A stretch of DNA of 64,000 nt from Raphanus sativus. Lineage: Eukaryota; Streptophyta; Magnoliopsida; Brassicales; Brassicaceae. How positions within the stretch are numbered: the first letter of the stretch is position 1; each line of letters starts with the position of its first letter. Below, in pieces: positions 11,761 through 23,337 of this stretch. Where the stretch lies: contig NC_079516.1 of assembly GCF_000801105.2 (NCBI RefSeq), positions 51,381,265 through 51,445,264 of the forward strand, read 5' to 3'. The notes under the pieces are model-generated. The model was given only the letters and a program-made list of their open reading frames with translations. It was not told where the DNA came from and did no database searches. The position numbers and the translations under genes were made by a program.

Positions 11761-11990
11761 TTATATCACCAAAATTTAGAAACTTCAGAAAGGTATGAAT
11801 CGTCTCGTAAAGTGTGAATCAAACCCCAAATTTGGTAATCTATAGGATAAAGAGTTTGTTTCGTTGCGTTCAATTTCATAAAATTTTGCAGAAAATGCTA
11901 TTTTAAACTAGAATTGTTAGAAATTAATTTTCAGTATGAAGAGATATATTATGGCCTGAATATCCAAAACTTCATGTCTTCTAAAAAAGT

Positions 11991-12038
11991 GTGGATCATA
12001 TAATATCATTTTTTTCATCAGTGGATCATATAATATCA
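11991..12038 (+). repeat. short direct repeat, 18 bp x2
   Basis: GTGGATCATATAATATCA occurs at 11991-12008 and again at 12021-12038, separated by 12 T-rich bases. A local tandem duplication. Confidence 0.85.
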
Positions 12039-12096
12039 AGTGATAAATTATGAAATGGCCACAAAAATTACCAGTCTCAGTCGTCTTCTTTTCCAT

Positions 12097-12381
12097 AAGA
12101 AAGAACTAATATTTTTCTTCCTTTGGATGTAGCTGATATATATCAAATCGAGAGACGTTGAAGATTGAATAATTATGGTACGTTTTATTTGTTGTATGGT
12201 ACATTTTGTCCTCACATACAATTTTAATTTATCGATACATACGGGCTTCTCTTGATCCATCGATCTTTCAACAATATAAAAATGCCTAGAGCTTAAATTG
12301 ATACCCGTCAAAAACTAGCACGTTGTGAGAAAGTGAAAAACAAAAACCAAAAGAAAGAACTAATATTTTTCTTCCTTTGGA
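12097..12381 (+). repeat. 31-bp perfect direct repeat flanking ~223 bp near CPK14
   Basis: An identical 31-bp sequence (contains CTAATATTTTTCTTCC) is present at 12097-12127 and 12351-12381. The right copy is 66 bp downstream of the CPK14-like stop codon, in its likely 3' UTR. The enclosed ~223 bp lacks terminal repeats or coding sequence, so this looks like a repair-type duplication or an unclassified insertion. Confidence 0.85.
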
Positions 12382-12447
12382 ATCAGATTCAGCTCAATCT
12401 CTTGAGACTGAGAATAATGAAAGTGTATCTGTTGTGGATTTCAAGCT

Positions 12448-14627
<2,180 letters not shown>

Positions 14628-15290
14628 TGTACAATTAAATGTTCTTGAAAACGTGAAAGGAAGAACAAAGAAACCTAATCAAAGGACCGTAGTCTTGGAA
14701 TCAAATGAACGCAAACATATCAAACTGTTCTTCTTTCTCCTCAAATACAGAGAGATATGGAAGGAAGGTTTTAAAACAGAACAAGGAAAATAAAACTCTT
14801 CCCTCCCAAGTCTCTCTGTATTTTGTTACCTTGATTTCTGTTTTTTTCTCCTTTTGATATGTCTTTCTGTAATAATTTATTTTTAGGACTTTTCTTCCGT
14901 AATGTCCAAGCAAATCTGAAAAATACCCCTAAATAAAAAGAACGATTTTAGGATCACGATCATAAAAGTTGGGTCTCAATATTATTGAGAACATCCACCT
15001 TCCTTCCTCCCAATGGATTGCTTCTCTCTTCAACCACACCATTAGGTCTTGGACCTTTAATGGCCGGGGCCTATAGGCTATAACCCTATCTATCTTCCAT
15101 AAAAATAGAATATTTGTTTAGTTATGTTATTCTATCTGATTAGTTTTTTGTTGGTGCTAAAATAGCTAAAACCCCCACAAATAAATATTACAACTATCTC
15201 ATATATATGTGTGTACATAATAATTGGAAGTAAATGTCCTGTTTTTAGCAACAAAAAAAAAATTATATCCAGGGATGACCAACAAAAGAA
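14628..15290. other. CPK14 upstream region and remorin 3' flank
   Basis: CPK14-like leader and promoter on the left, remorin 3' UTR on the right. No other gene seen. Confidence 0.55.
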
Positions 15291-16580
15291 CTAGGAGAAA
15301 GAGAAGAAATAACGTTTGGAAGGAGGACGACCAACGGCTCTCATGAGATTAGCAACTTCTACAACTTTTGCAACCTCCGTTCCTCTCTTTGCCTCCGCCG
15401 TTGCTCTCCTCTCCTCCGCTTTCCTCTGCGCTCTCGCCACTTGGTTCTGAGTTTTCTCCAACGCTCTCGCCTTTCTCTCCTCTAGCTTCCTCTGAATCCA
15501 TCAAAACCAAATTATAATATGCTATATAGGCCACATTTTTCTTTAACTTGCCTTTGACCTCTAGATTATTAAAACAAATTAGAGACTTTCACTTGCATAG
15601 TAATATTATATTTATATGATGAATAGAGAGATACATTCGTGGGAATCTATCTAAACCCGTAACTAGGAGAAAGTGAAATGACAATCGGGGGGATACACAT
15701 AAAACATTGCAACTATCATTAACATCTAACACTAGAGTTAGATGTTAACTACTTACAAGTTATGTAAATGGTTACTGACCACTTGGACTGACTCCAAAGA
15801 TCTAATAATTACTAATTGTATATTACAAACTATAATACATCATCAGTCTAAATCAGATTTTGAATGCTCTATAGTAACCATATATTATTTATGTTTTTAA
15901 TCATCTTACCTAGGATGGCAAAGTTTAATTACAATTTTATTTAAATTATGTATATAATTTAATTTCACCTCGATTTTCTTCATCCAAGAATTGGCCTTAT
16001 GCACTTGCTCATTAACCCGACCGTTAATAACTGCGTCTTCTCTCTTAAACCTGTTATTAATCTTAGCCAGTTTTGCCGTCTGCCATGCCGTTATCTTAGC
16101 TTCCACCTCTTCCCTCTTCACCCTTTGTACCGATGTCATCCCAGCTCGACCCAGAACCTGACCCGACCCATTTCCACTCCCCTGATCCAAACCCGAATCC
16201 GGATACTGTTCCGGCACGATGGCCAATGGGTTCGTCTCCTCTTCTTCCCTCTCCTCGTGGATACTCCTCATCAACTCCTCACCTTGCGTGACGTCATGAG
16301 CCGTTGGTTCGTTGTTGTTTCTAATGGAAGAGCCAGCGATGACTAGAGCGTTGAACTCTCTGCTTATGGTTGTGAAGTTTTCTCCGGAAGAAGCTCCTTC
16401 GCTTATGGAAGTCGTCGTTGACCTCGTCGGAGAAAAATAGCCACGAAAGGCAGGCGGTGGTGGTAACACCGTCGTAGACGCCGGAGTAAGCGCGTGTATG
16501 TCTCTCACGACAGTCTCCGGCGTCTCATCACGACTGGTGCGGTCCGGCGAGCTTTCTTGACCGTAGAGAGTTAACATCAT
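15291..16580 (-). CDS. Remorin, group 4 (REM4.2-like)
   Basis: Plant-specific plasma-membrane nanodomain protein. Group-4 remorins in Arabidopsis interact with SnRK1 and affect geminivirus susceptibility (family knowledge). Two exons, 16580-15969 and 15491-15291, give 270 aa. The start MMLTLYGQE has two consecutive ATGs (16580 and 16577). Residues ~1-145 are Ser/Pro/Thr-rich and disordered. The remorin_C domain begins at VKREEVEAKITAWQTAKLAKINNRFKRED (split here: VKREEVEAKI, TAWQTAKLAK). It continues through the intron junction KKIE|RKLEERKARALEKTQ into a Lys/Glu/Ala coiled coil and ends KRYFFSFS, the hydrophobic C-terminal membrane anchor. It is the syntenic match of At2g41870, next to CPK14. 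Confidence 0.93.
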
Positions 16581-17951
16581 CTAGGGTTTTAGGAACTAGG
16601 CAAAAAAGAAGATAATCATGGTCTGAAATGTATCAAAGTAGTTTGATCTATTTGGGCTTTGATACTCTTCGGTAATGTCAAAGGTTTTAGCTTCGTTTTT
16701 TCTTAATTAGATTAGAGGAAAAAATAACACTACAAGACAAAAAAAGTGCTTAAATGACGAATTTTCAAGAAGGTTATTAATTTTAAAACATGACAAAAAA
16801 CCTCTTCATGAAAACAACGTTGGTCCAGTAGATAACGACTGCATTTAACCTTCGGAGAAGTGCTTGTTTATCATGAGTTGTAAGAAAAAGACAATGATAA
16901 ATTTATTAGTTTATCTTTCTTCACATTGTTTATCATGATACTATGAGGCTTTATTAACAAGGGTTGGAAATAGACCAGAAAACCAAACGAATTAAATCAA
17001 AATGCTTGAAGAAAATCAAACCCAAACTAGTAAACCAGGTTTGGTTATCAAACTAGGAAACCAAATTCGGACGGAAACTAAATGGTTGGAGTGTCGGCAA
17101 GTTTGAACCCCACTACGAAAGACATGATAATACACGTCTCAACTACAAAACGATTGTTTTCAACGTGGCCATGTCTAATTAGTTGAATGTTCCCGCCAGA
17201 CTAAGCTGCATATGTCAGCATCATAACATGAATCTAATGGTGTAAAGATGCCACTAGTGCATCTCCACGTACCGTATGCCACTTCGGATTAATTCGTCTT
17301 TTTCTCATAGTGTAGGTAGTGAGTTCTCAATTTCTTATATCAATCTGCTTTGCTATTATACTTAAATGACATTTTATCAACAACGTAACTTATAACTAAT
17401 AAATACACATAGACTAGTCGACAAAAGAAAGAATACACATAATTTAGTTTAGTATACGTGTTATTTCGTAACACGTATATGAATCTACTATGTTTCATAT
17501 ATTTTCCTGCCATCCAACTTTATTTTTGGGTTTAAATGTTATCATACAAACAAACAATCTGCAGAATTATTTTTTAAACTATGTCTATAATAAATGGACA
17601 ATTTTACATCAAGGAAAAAAGGACCATGCATTTAAGCGGCCTTGAATGAAATTACTGATCAGATATTTAAGTAAATAAAAAGTTTAATTGACGACAAAAT
17701 GGTCGGATGATCAAATTAATAGTGGAGGATAGGATGCATGTTTTCCGAAGAATAGTGCACTCACTTGATATCAAATTGTCCCATCATCTGCTCACACTTG
17801 TCTACAGATCGTGGACAATGTTCCGTTAGATATTACCATCAATAAAGTTTTCACACACTCAAGAAATGATCCTTTAACGATGACCTTTCTTTCAACTGAG
17901 TCTTTCAATAGTTCTTCAGAATTTGATACTTCTTTTTGTTGTTGTTTTGCT
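16581..17951. other. remorin upstream region and intergenic DNA
   Basis: 1.4 kb of AT-rich DNA. In Arabidopsis, as I recall, a guanylate kinase gene follows the remorin. Only a short possible scrap of it is seen at 17952-18040. Confidence 0.5.
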
Positions 17952-18040
17952 ATGGAGAAGTTCCGGCCTTTCTTGTGGATCATCTGCTGAACGGAGACTC
18001 CAGTGTTGTCAGTGCAAAATCTGAATCCAAGACGACTTAG
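17952..18040 (+). pseudogene. possible guanylate kinase (GK-1-type) N-terminal scrap
   Basis: On the plus strand a frame starting at 17954 reads GEVPAFLVDHLLNGDSSVVS and then stops at 18040. This resembles the MGEAPAFLVDHL start I recall for plant cytosolic guanylate kinases GK-1/GK-2. The upstream ATG (17952-17954) is out of frame by one base, as if one G of ATGGGA was lost. The syntenic Arabidopsis gene At2g41880 should lie here. No kinase domain follows. The match is short and from memory, so this is tentative. Confidence 0.35.
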
Positions 18041-18945
18041 CTTTCAGTTGATATCGGTGATCTAACAGTACGCTCATTTAATGTTTTGATCTGAATCTGT
18101 TGAAATTATGTGCAGTGATATTACAAGACTCAAGATTTACAGTTAACAGTTTAAATTTGAAAAAGCAGCCAATGAAATTGAAAAGAGATCCCAAAGCAGA
18201 AAGACAAAAAGAAAGAGACAGCCAAAGACACAACTTGGGAGTCCTTTGGACAGAATCTCCATGTGTCATGTCCTTTCATTTTGAAAGAAAAACTCTTTAC
18301 ACCCATCGTATATTGCAAGTACTTTTTGCATCTTAGGCTCAGGCTCACTCTATGTGGGCTCAAAGTGGGTCGCATTTTAGTAAAAGGAAAGTTCGTGTAA
18401 GCCTACTAATGGTTCTGGTCCCCATCCTGGTTCTGCTCCACCATCACAGACGCTTGTACAAAAAGAGAGAGTAAAAGACTTAATTATGTGCTGCAACAAG
18501 GCGCCTTACTATTCATCCAGAGGGTCTTGAGTCTCATTAAACTTTATCAGAGCTTGAGTCACTAAATTATCATGGATGTGCTAATATACTACAATAATTG
18601 ACCAATCTGCTAATTTATTTTGGTTAAAACTATGCTATATATTTTCAATTGTGCATGTTCAAAATTGAAAGTGTACACTTATTTTGGTTAAAAGTTTGTA
18701 AATAGAAGTTAGTCAAATAATTTATTTTGTAAATAAATAAAATAGAGTTACTAACTTATTAATACATATTTGACCCGGTAAATATATGGATGGAAACGCT
18801 TAAATGACTCGAAGCCACACAATGGAATACAAGATCAACGGTGAGTTTCCTTACCTTAAATTTATTGAGCTTAAATTTCAAAATATTTGGTTAGAAATCG
18901 TTACCTAAATATAAACTTCCCTAAAAATAGCTTACTTACCTCCCG
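18041..18945. other. intergenic, no gene seen
   Basis: About 900 bp. Small open frames on both strands near 18.1-18.4 kb have no recognisable similarity. The right part is the promoter side of the AG-peptide gene. Confidence 0.5.
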
Positions 18946-18952
18946 TATAAAT
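18946..18952 (+). promoter_or_regulatory. TATA box of the AG-peptide gene
   Basis: TATAAAT about 110 bp upstream of the AGP23-like ATG, consistent with a leader of ~80 nt. Confidence 0.55.
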
Positions 18953-19059
18953 CCCCTTGAACACCATCTATTTTTCTTCAGACCTGCAAGAAACAAAAAA
19001 AAGTAACAAAACTACCAAACAAAAAGAAGAAAATAAACCCTTTCAGGTCTCAACTAAAA

Positions 19060-19245
19060 ATGGAGATGAAGAAGATTGCTTGCGGAGTTCTTTTCGCTGC
19101 TGCTTCCATGACCGCCGTCATGGCAACAGAAGTTGGAGCTCCAGCACCAGGACCCGCCGCAAGCGGAGCCTCTGTAGCCGTACCCGCTCTTGGCTCTTTG
19201 GTTGGGGCTTCCCTTGTGTCTCTCTTCACCTACTACTTGAACTAA
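19060..19245 (+). CDS. Arabinogalactan peptide, AGP23-like
   Basis: Single-exon 61-aa precursor. The signal peptide [19 protein letters not shown] is followed by a very short mature region [15 protein letters not shown], whose Ala-Pro pairs are the usual hydroxylation and arabinogalactan O-glycosylation sites. A hydrophobic C-terminus ([18 protein letters not shown]) suits GPI-anchor processing. Length and layout match Arabidopsis AGP23 (61 aa) and its chromosome-2 relative At2g41905. Related genes are often pollen-expressed. ATG at 19060; an in-frame ATG at 19066 is an alternative. Acts outside the cell at the plasma membrane or wall. Confidence 0.92.
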   Translation: MEMKKIACGVLFAAASMTAVMATEVGAPAPGPAASGASVAVPALGSLVGASLVSLFTYYLN

Positions 19246-20010
19246 ATTAAGCTTATACCAAAAAAAAATTAATTTCTCTACCATGTCCGATTTTGAACGT
19301 GTTGTTTAGACAGGCAAAGTGAATAAGACGGAAGAGCTAATAATTCGATTATGATCAGACAAATTTTATGTAATGCTGATTAATAAAAATAAATAATTGT
19401 GTTCTTCTATTCCTTTGTTCTTTTCTGTTTCGTCTTTTCTTTATATCTTCCTCATACCCTACTCAAAAACCATAACTTGATTGACTAGTTTATACGTCCT
19501 TTATTAGGTAAGAACGACACACTAGTCCTTATTTCTTATATGCGTAAAACATCAATCAAACTACAGCTGTATTAGTATGAAACAATTAATTGATTATGTT
19601 GAATTTAACATACAATAAAGCTTATTGCAAAACAGATGGTTGGATTAAAAACAATTCAATCACATTCACTCGTCAATCAACAAACAGTCTCACCTGTGAT
19701 CTATAACTTGTATCAACCACTTCATCTGAGAGATATGATACACGCGTCTTCGATAAAATAATCTGCGGTGTGGACCATCTCATCCCGTTTGTACCACTGT
19801 GTGCGTGCTCACACCAGATTGTCATCTCTTTTCCCGACTACATCACCTATAAGTCTATAACACAAAGTCTCCATGACTATGTTATATGATCTTTGCACTT
19901 CTGACTGCAACTCATCTTCTTATTTTCCATCTAATCTGGTTTCATCAAACTCTTCTCCACGAAGTCTAGGGTTTCTCTACGATTTGCTTGCTCGAAAAGA
20001 TTCCCGTAAG
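19246..20010. other. AG-peptide 3' flank and upstream region of the pseudokinase
   Basis: Includes the AGP 3' UTR and, to the right, TATA-like CCTATAAG near 19847. An in-frame upstream ATG at 19873 would extend the pseudokinase by 46 residues, but this lies too close to the TATA-like site and family members normally start at the M-W-x-RKK motif. Confidence 0.5.
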
Positions 20011-21061
20011 ATGGTTTGGTGGAGAAAGAAAAACCAAGAAGTCAACGAGCGTCAGAGAATGTTTATGAAGAATGGTTCGTTACTACTTGAAGAGCTAATT
20101 GCGATTAGTGATGATGCTACATCAAATCCTATAAAACAATTTTCTGCTGATCAGATCCTAGAAGCCACCAACAACTTCAGCCGCAGTAATCTTGTCCGCA
20201 TCGATAGATTCCGTCATTACAAAGGCATGCTAGATAACCGTGTCGTGCTTATCAAGAAATGGGCTTATGGAGGATCAATTTTCTCTGAAAAGATATACCG
20301 CGATTTAGCGGTTTCATCAATGGTTGGTGGTCACAAAAACTTCCTGAAACTGTTAGGATGCTGCCTAGAATTCTCTTACCCGGTTCTAGTTAGCGAGTAC
20401 GCAGAAGTAATAACTCGTAGCTTAAGAGGAGCTAGATGTCCTATTGATCCATCATTAACGTGGAGTATGAGAATCATTATAGCAAAGGAGATTGCAAACG
20501 CGTTGTCTTACCTTCACACAGCGTTTTCAAGAACTCTGATTCACAAAGATATACAGACTTGTCAGATTTTCTTGAATGAGAATGGAACAGCAAAGCTGGG
20601 TGAGTTTTGCAACTGTGTTTTCATTCCAGAAGGCGAAACATATGTTCAAGATGATGTAGTGGAAGGGACATTTGGGTTTCTCGACCCTAACTATGTGTCA
20701 AAAGGTTTGGTCACTGAGAAGACTGATGTGTATATATAGCTTTGGAGCGTTTATGTTTGTTCTTTTAACTGGAAGAATACCGCAACCGATCTTTTGGAAA
20801 AGAGAAGATCATTTGGTGGAAGATCCAGAGTGTTTGTCTAGATTGGTCAAGGATGGGAGATTTGACAAGGTCGTAGATAAGAATATGTTGGTTGTTGAGG
20901 GCAGAGACATAGAACAAGAGAGACTGCAAATCAAAGCGTTTCTTGATCTCTCGTTGAGATGCATTGGTCGTCAAGGGGATGTCCCAAGCATGACTGATGT
21001 GGCTAAAGAGCTTAAAAGGATCGAGAGATCGAGAAGTGTCCCTTGTGGTTCTTTTGTTTAA
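20011..21061 (+). pseudogene. ZED1-related pseudokinase (ZRK, RLCK XII-2-like), frameshifted
   Basis: Starts VWWRKKNQEV and then FMKNGSLLLEELIA, followed by FSADQILEATNNFS, the layout of ZRK/ZED1-family receptor-like cytoplasmic pseudokinases. In Arabidopsis these partner the ZAR1 immune receptor (family knowledge). The kinase fold lacks a glycine loop. The VAIK-type Lys is in VVLIKKW. HRD is HKD (LIHKDIQTCQ) and DFG is replaced by GEF, so it would be a pseudokinase even if intact. After TEKTDVY the frame is broken: four extra bases in a TATATATA run at 20731-20738 create a TAG at 20737-20739. The correct continuation SFGAFMFVLLTGRIPQ runs in another frame to a stop at 21061. It could be a recent pseudogene, an allele or an assembly slip. 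ZRK genes also neighbour AGP23 on Arabidopsis chromosome 3. Confidence 0.85.
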
Positions 21062-21849
21062 TATGTTTAGTCAAAGAAACAGTTCAAGCCTTTTTGTTAT
21101 TAAGAGAACAATTCGTTGGCCCTTAGCTACCACTGCTCATGAAAGCTTAGCTTAGTTGACACAAATGATAGTAATTTAGTATTTGATTGTTGAGGTTGGT
21201 TCTGGCTTAGAGAACCAACAAGGGTACATTTTTTACATGAATATATATCCTCTAGTGAGTTTGGTAAGTTCTGGCCATTGGACACAGACACAGAGTAAAT
21301 GATAATAAGCAGTACTGCAATATAATCCAATATAGGGCTATCCTAAAAAAAATCCAGAAAGATTTAAGGCAACACAACATAAACAAGTCTCCAAGCAAAC
21401 ATCAAACTCAAAAACGAAAAAAAAAAAAAACCTGAAACTACCATTTACACATACAAGGACTAGAGTCTCCAGCTATAATTGAGAAATCATATATACCTTG
21501 AAGGACTAGAGTCTCTAGCTAGTTTAGGAGATTTTTCTATGATATTGGACAGCAGTTTCCACTATTTTTCCTTGTAAAATTTCGAAAAGCAGAGCATTCA
21601 GGTTCTAAAAGAAAGCAAATATCTCATGAGTAGTGAGTACTAGGCCAATAATCAGGACATGCACATAGACGCAAACAAAATGTCATTAAACAAGACAAAG
21701 CAAAAAAAAAAGGAAAAGAAATAGATTCAGAGACGGGCTTCTAGAAGGGTACTTCATATTTCCTTTTTTTTGTCTCGATAAAAAAAAACTTAGGGTTTGA
21801 TTTTCCTTTCTTACAAGTCTCTACACGTAGCTCGACTCTCTCTAGGGCT
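21062..21849. other. intergenic between the two kinase genes
   Basis: About 790 bp. It holds a ~20-bp imperfect direct repeat (GGACTAGAGTCTC...AGCTA near 21457 and 21504). No gene seen. Confidence 0.5.
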
Positions 21850-21857
21850 TATAAAAT
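21850..21857 (+). promoter_or_regulatory. TATA box of the MAPKKK-like gene
   Basis: TATAAAAT 65 bp upstream of the ATG at 21922, which implies a short leader. Confidence 0.6.
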
Positions 21858-21921
21858 ACACCGCAGTGCACTAACAAGTCACATAAAGAAAATAAACCAT
21901 AAAGATTGATCAAACGAAAAC

Positions 21922-22938
21922 ATGCGACGTTACAGAAAGAAAGCAAAGATTGATCATCAGACCAAACCAGACACGAAATTCATCAAGTCTCTAGGAAAGG
22001 GTGCGTACGGCTCCGTCGATCTCTTCAGTTACAAAAAAGACGACGGCACAGCGTTCTACAACGCCGTGAAGACCTCCGACTCTGAGGATTACAACTCTAT
22101 CGACAGAGAGTTTCGCGTCCTCACCGAACTCAGAGGATGTCCTGGAGTCGTGCAATCTTTTGGTAACTCTCTGCTTCAAGAAACCGATTCCGAGGGAAAG
22201 AAAGTGTACAAGATGGCCATAGAGTACGCAGCTGGTGGTAACCTAACCGAGTTCATCCGCGTAAACCGAAGATTATCGGATTCGGTTATCAAAGACTTCA
22301 CTCGGATGATTCTACAAGGGTTGGTTTCGGTTCATGGTCACGGTTACGTTCATTGCGATCTTAAACCGGCGAATCTCCTTCTCTTCCCACGTTACGATCA
22401 AGAAACGTGGTATTGTTCGTACGAGTTAAAGATTTCTGATTACGGGTTGACGGTAAAGGCAGGAGAGGAGACTGTATGTTGGGAGACAAGTTCCCCGTTT
22501 GTCGGAACGCCTCTCTACATGTCGCCAGAGTCGGTCCGAGACGGTACCACCGTTGAGAAAACCCTAGATTTGTGGTCGTTAGGCTGCGTGGTTCTGGAGA
22601 TGTATAACGGTAAGCATCCGTGGTTAGGGTCTGGTGTCGATGATATCAAGGCTCGTTTATTGGGTGGAAACGCACCGGAGATCCCAGAGACTGTGCCGTG
22701 TGATGCAAGGTTGTTTATGGAGACGTGTTTCGCAAGGGAACATGGAGAGAGAGGAAGCGCTTCGGAGTTGTTGTTGCATCCGTTTTTGACCGGAGAGAGG
22801 AAGGTGGCTGATGAAGCCGCCGGTGGAGTGAGGAGGAGGGTAGGGTTGAGAATCAGAAAACCTCCGTCCAGGTTTGAAGATACAATTACAACACATGGGC
22901 CGAAACAAAAGGCCCGTTTAAGAAAAGGCCCGCTATAA
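21922..22938 (+). CDS. MAPKKK-like protein kinase (MEKK subfamily)
   Basis: Intronless gene of 338 aa, almost all kinase domain. Glycine loop GKGAYGSV at 25-32, catalytic Lys 50 in NAVK, HCDLKPAN with Asp 146, DYG (for DFG) at 173-175, SPE at 201-203 and DLWSLGCVVLEM in subdomain IX. HCDLKPxN and the GTPLYMSPE activation segment are typical of plant MAPKKK-like kinases such as the MAPKKK13-21 group. The C-terminus is basic (ARLRKGPL). All catalytic residues are present, so activity is likely. The place is that of the At2g41910-At2g41930 kinase cluster of Arabidopsis, reduced to one copy here. A LINE insertion begins right at the stop codon and probably supplies the 3' UTR. Confidence 0.9.
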   Translation: MRRYRKKAKIDHQTKPDTKFIKSLGKGAYGSVDLFSYKKDDGTAFYNAVKTSDSEDYNSIDREFRVLTELRGCPGVVQSFGNSLLQETDSEGKKVYKMAIEYAAGGNLTEFIRVNRRLSDSVIKDFTRMILQGLVSVHGHGYVHCDLKPANLLLFPRYDQETWYCSYELKISDYGLTVKAGEETVCWETSSPFVGTPLYMSPESVRDGTTVEKTLDLWSLGCVVLEMYNGKHPWLGSGVDDIKARLLGGNAPEIPETVPCDARLFMETCFAREHGERGSASELLLHPFLTGERKVADEAAGGVRRRVGLRIRKPPSRFEDTITTHGPKQKARLRKGPL

Positions 22939-22946
22939 AAATTGAC

Positions 22947-23327
22947 ATGAACTTATGTATACCTGGCTCATTTTCCACGCACGAGGCTTGTAATATTATA
23001 AAATTTTATTATAAAAGGTTACGTTTCCTTTAGCCATGAGAGATGTCCTCAAGCAAGCAAAGGAGTTAAATTTTCAAAGTCTCCATATTTTCTCGGACTC
23101 TCAGGTCTTTATTTCTATCCTGTGTGAAGGGCGGGATTTGAATGAGATTGCAGGTCTCCTTACTGACATAAGGAACTTTGCCACTCTCTTCTATCCATTT
23201 TCTTACTTTTTTGTACCTCGCCTTGAAAATCTTCTGACTCTTTGGCTCGAGCAGGCCTTGCTCGGCTGGTTGTGTAAGCAAGATTAGTATATTTAATGAA
23301 GTTTATGTTTGACAAAAAAAAAGAAAG
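22947..23327 (+). mobile_element. 5'-truncated LINE with RNase H-like domain
   Basis: Encodes a short frame (23036-23287) with LKQAKELNFQSLHIFSDSQV, then EIAGLLTDIRN and SYFFVPRLENLLTLWLEQAL. This matches the C-terminal RNase H-like (RVT_3) domain of plant LINE-type elements. The Asp of FSDSQ is an active-site-type residue, but upstream catalytic parts are missing. The element ends in an A-rich tail (TTTGACAAAAAAAAAG). A 10-bp repeat AAAATTGACA flanks it at 22937-22946 and 23328-23337, a probable target-site duplication. It inserted immediately after the kinase stop codon. Confidence 0.75.
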
Positions 23328-23337
23328 AAAATTGACA

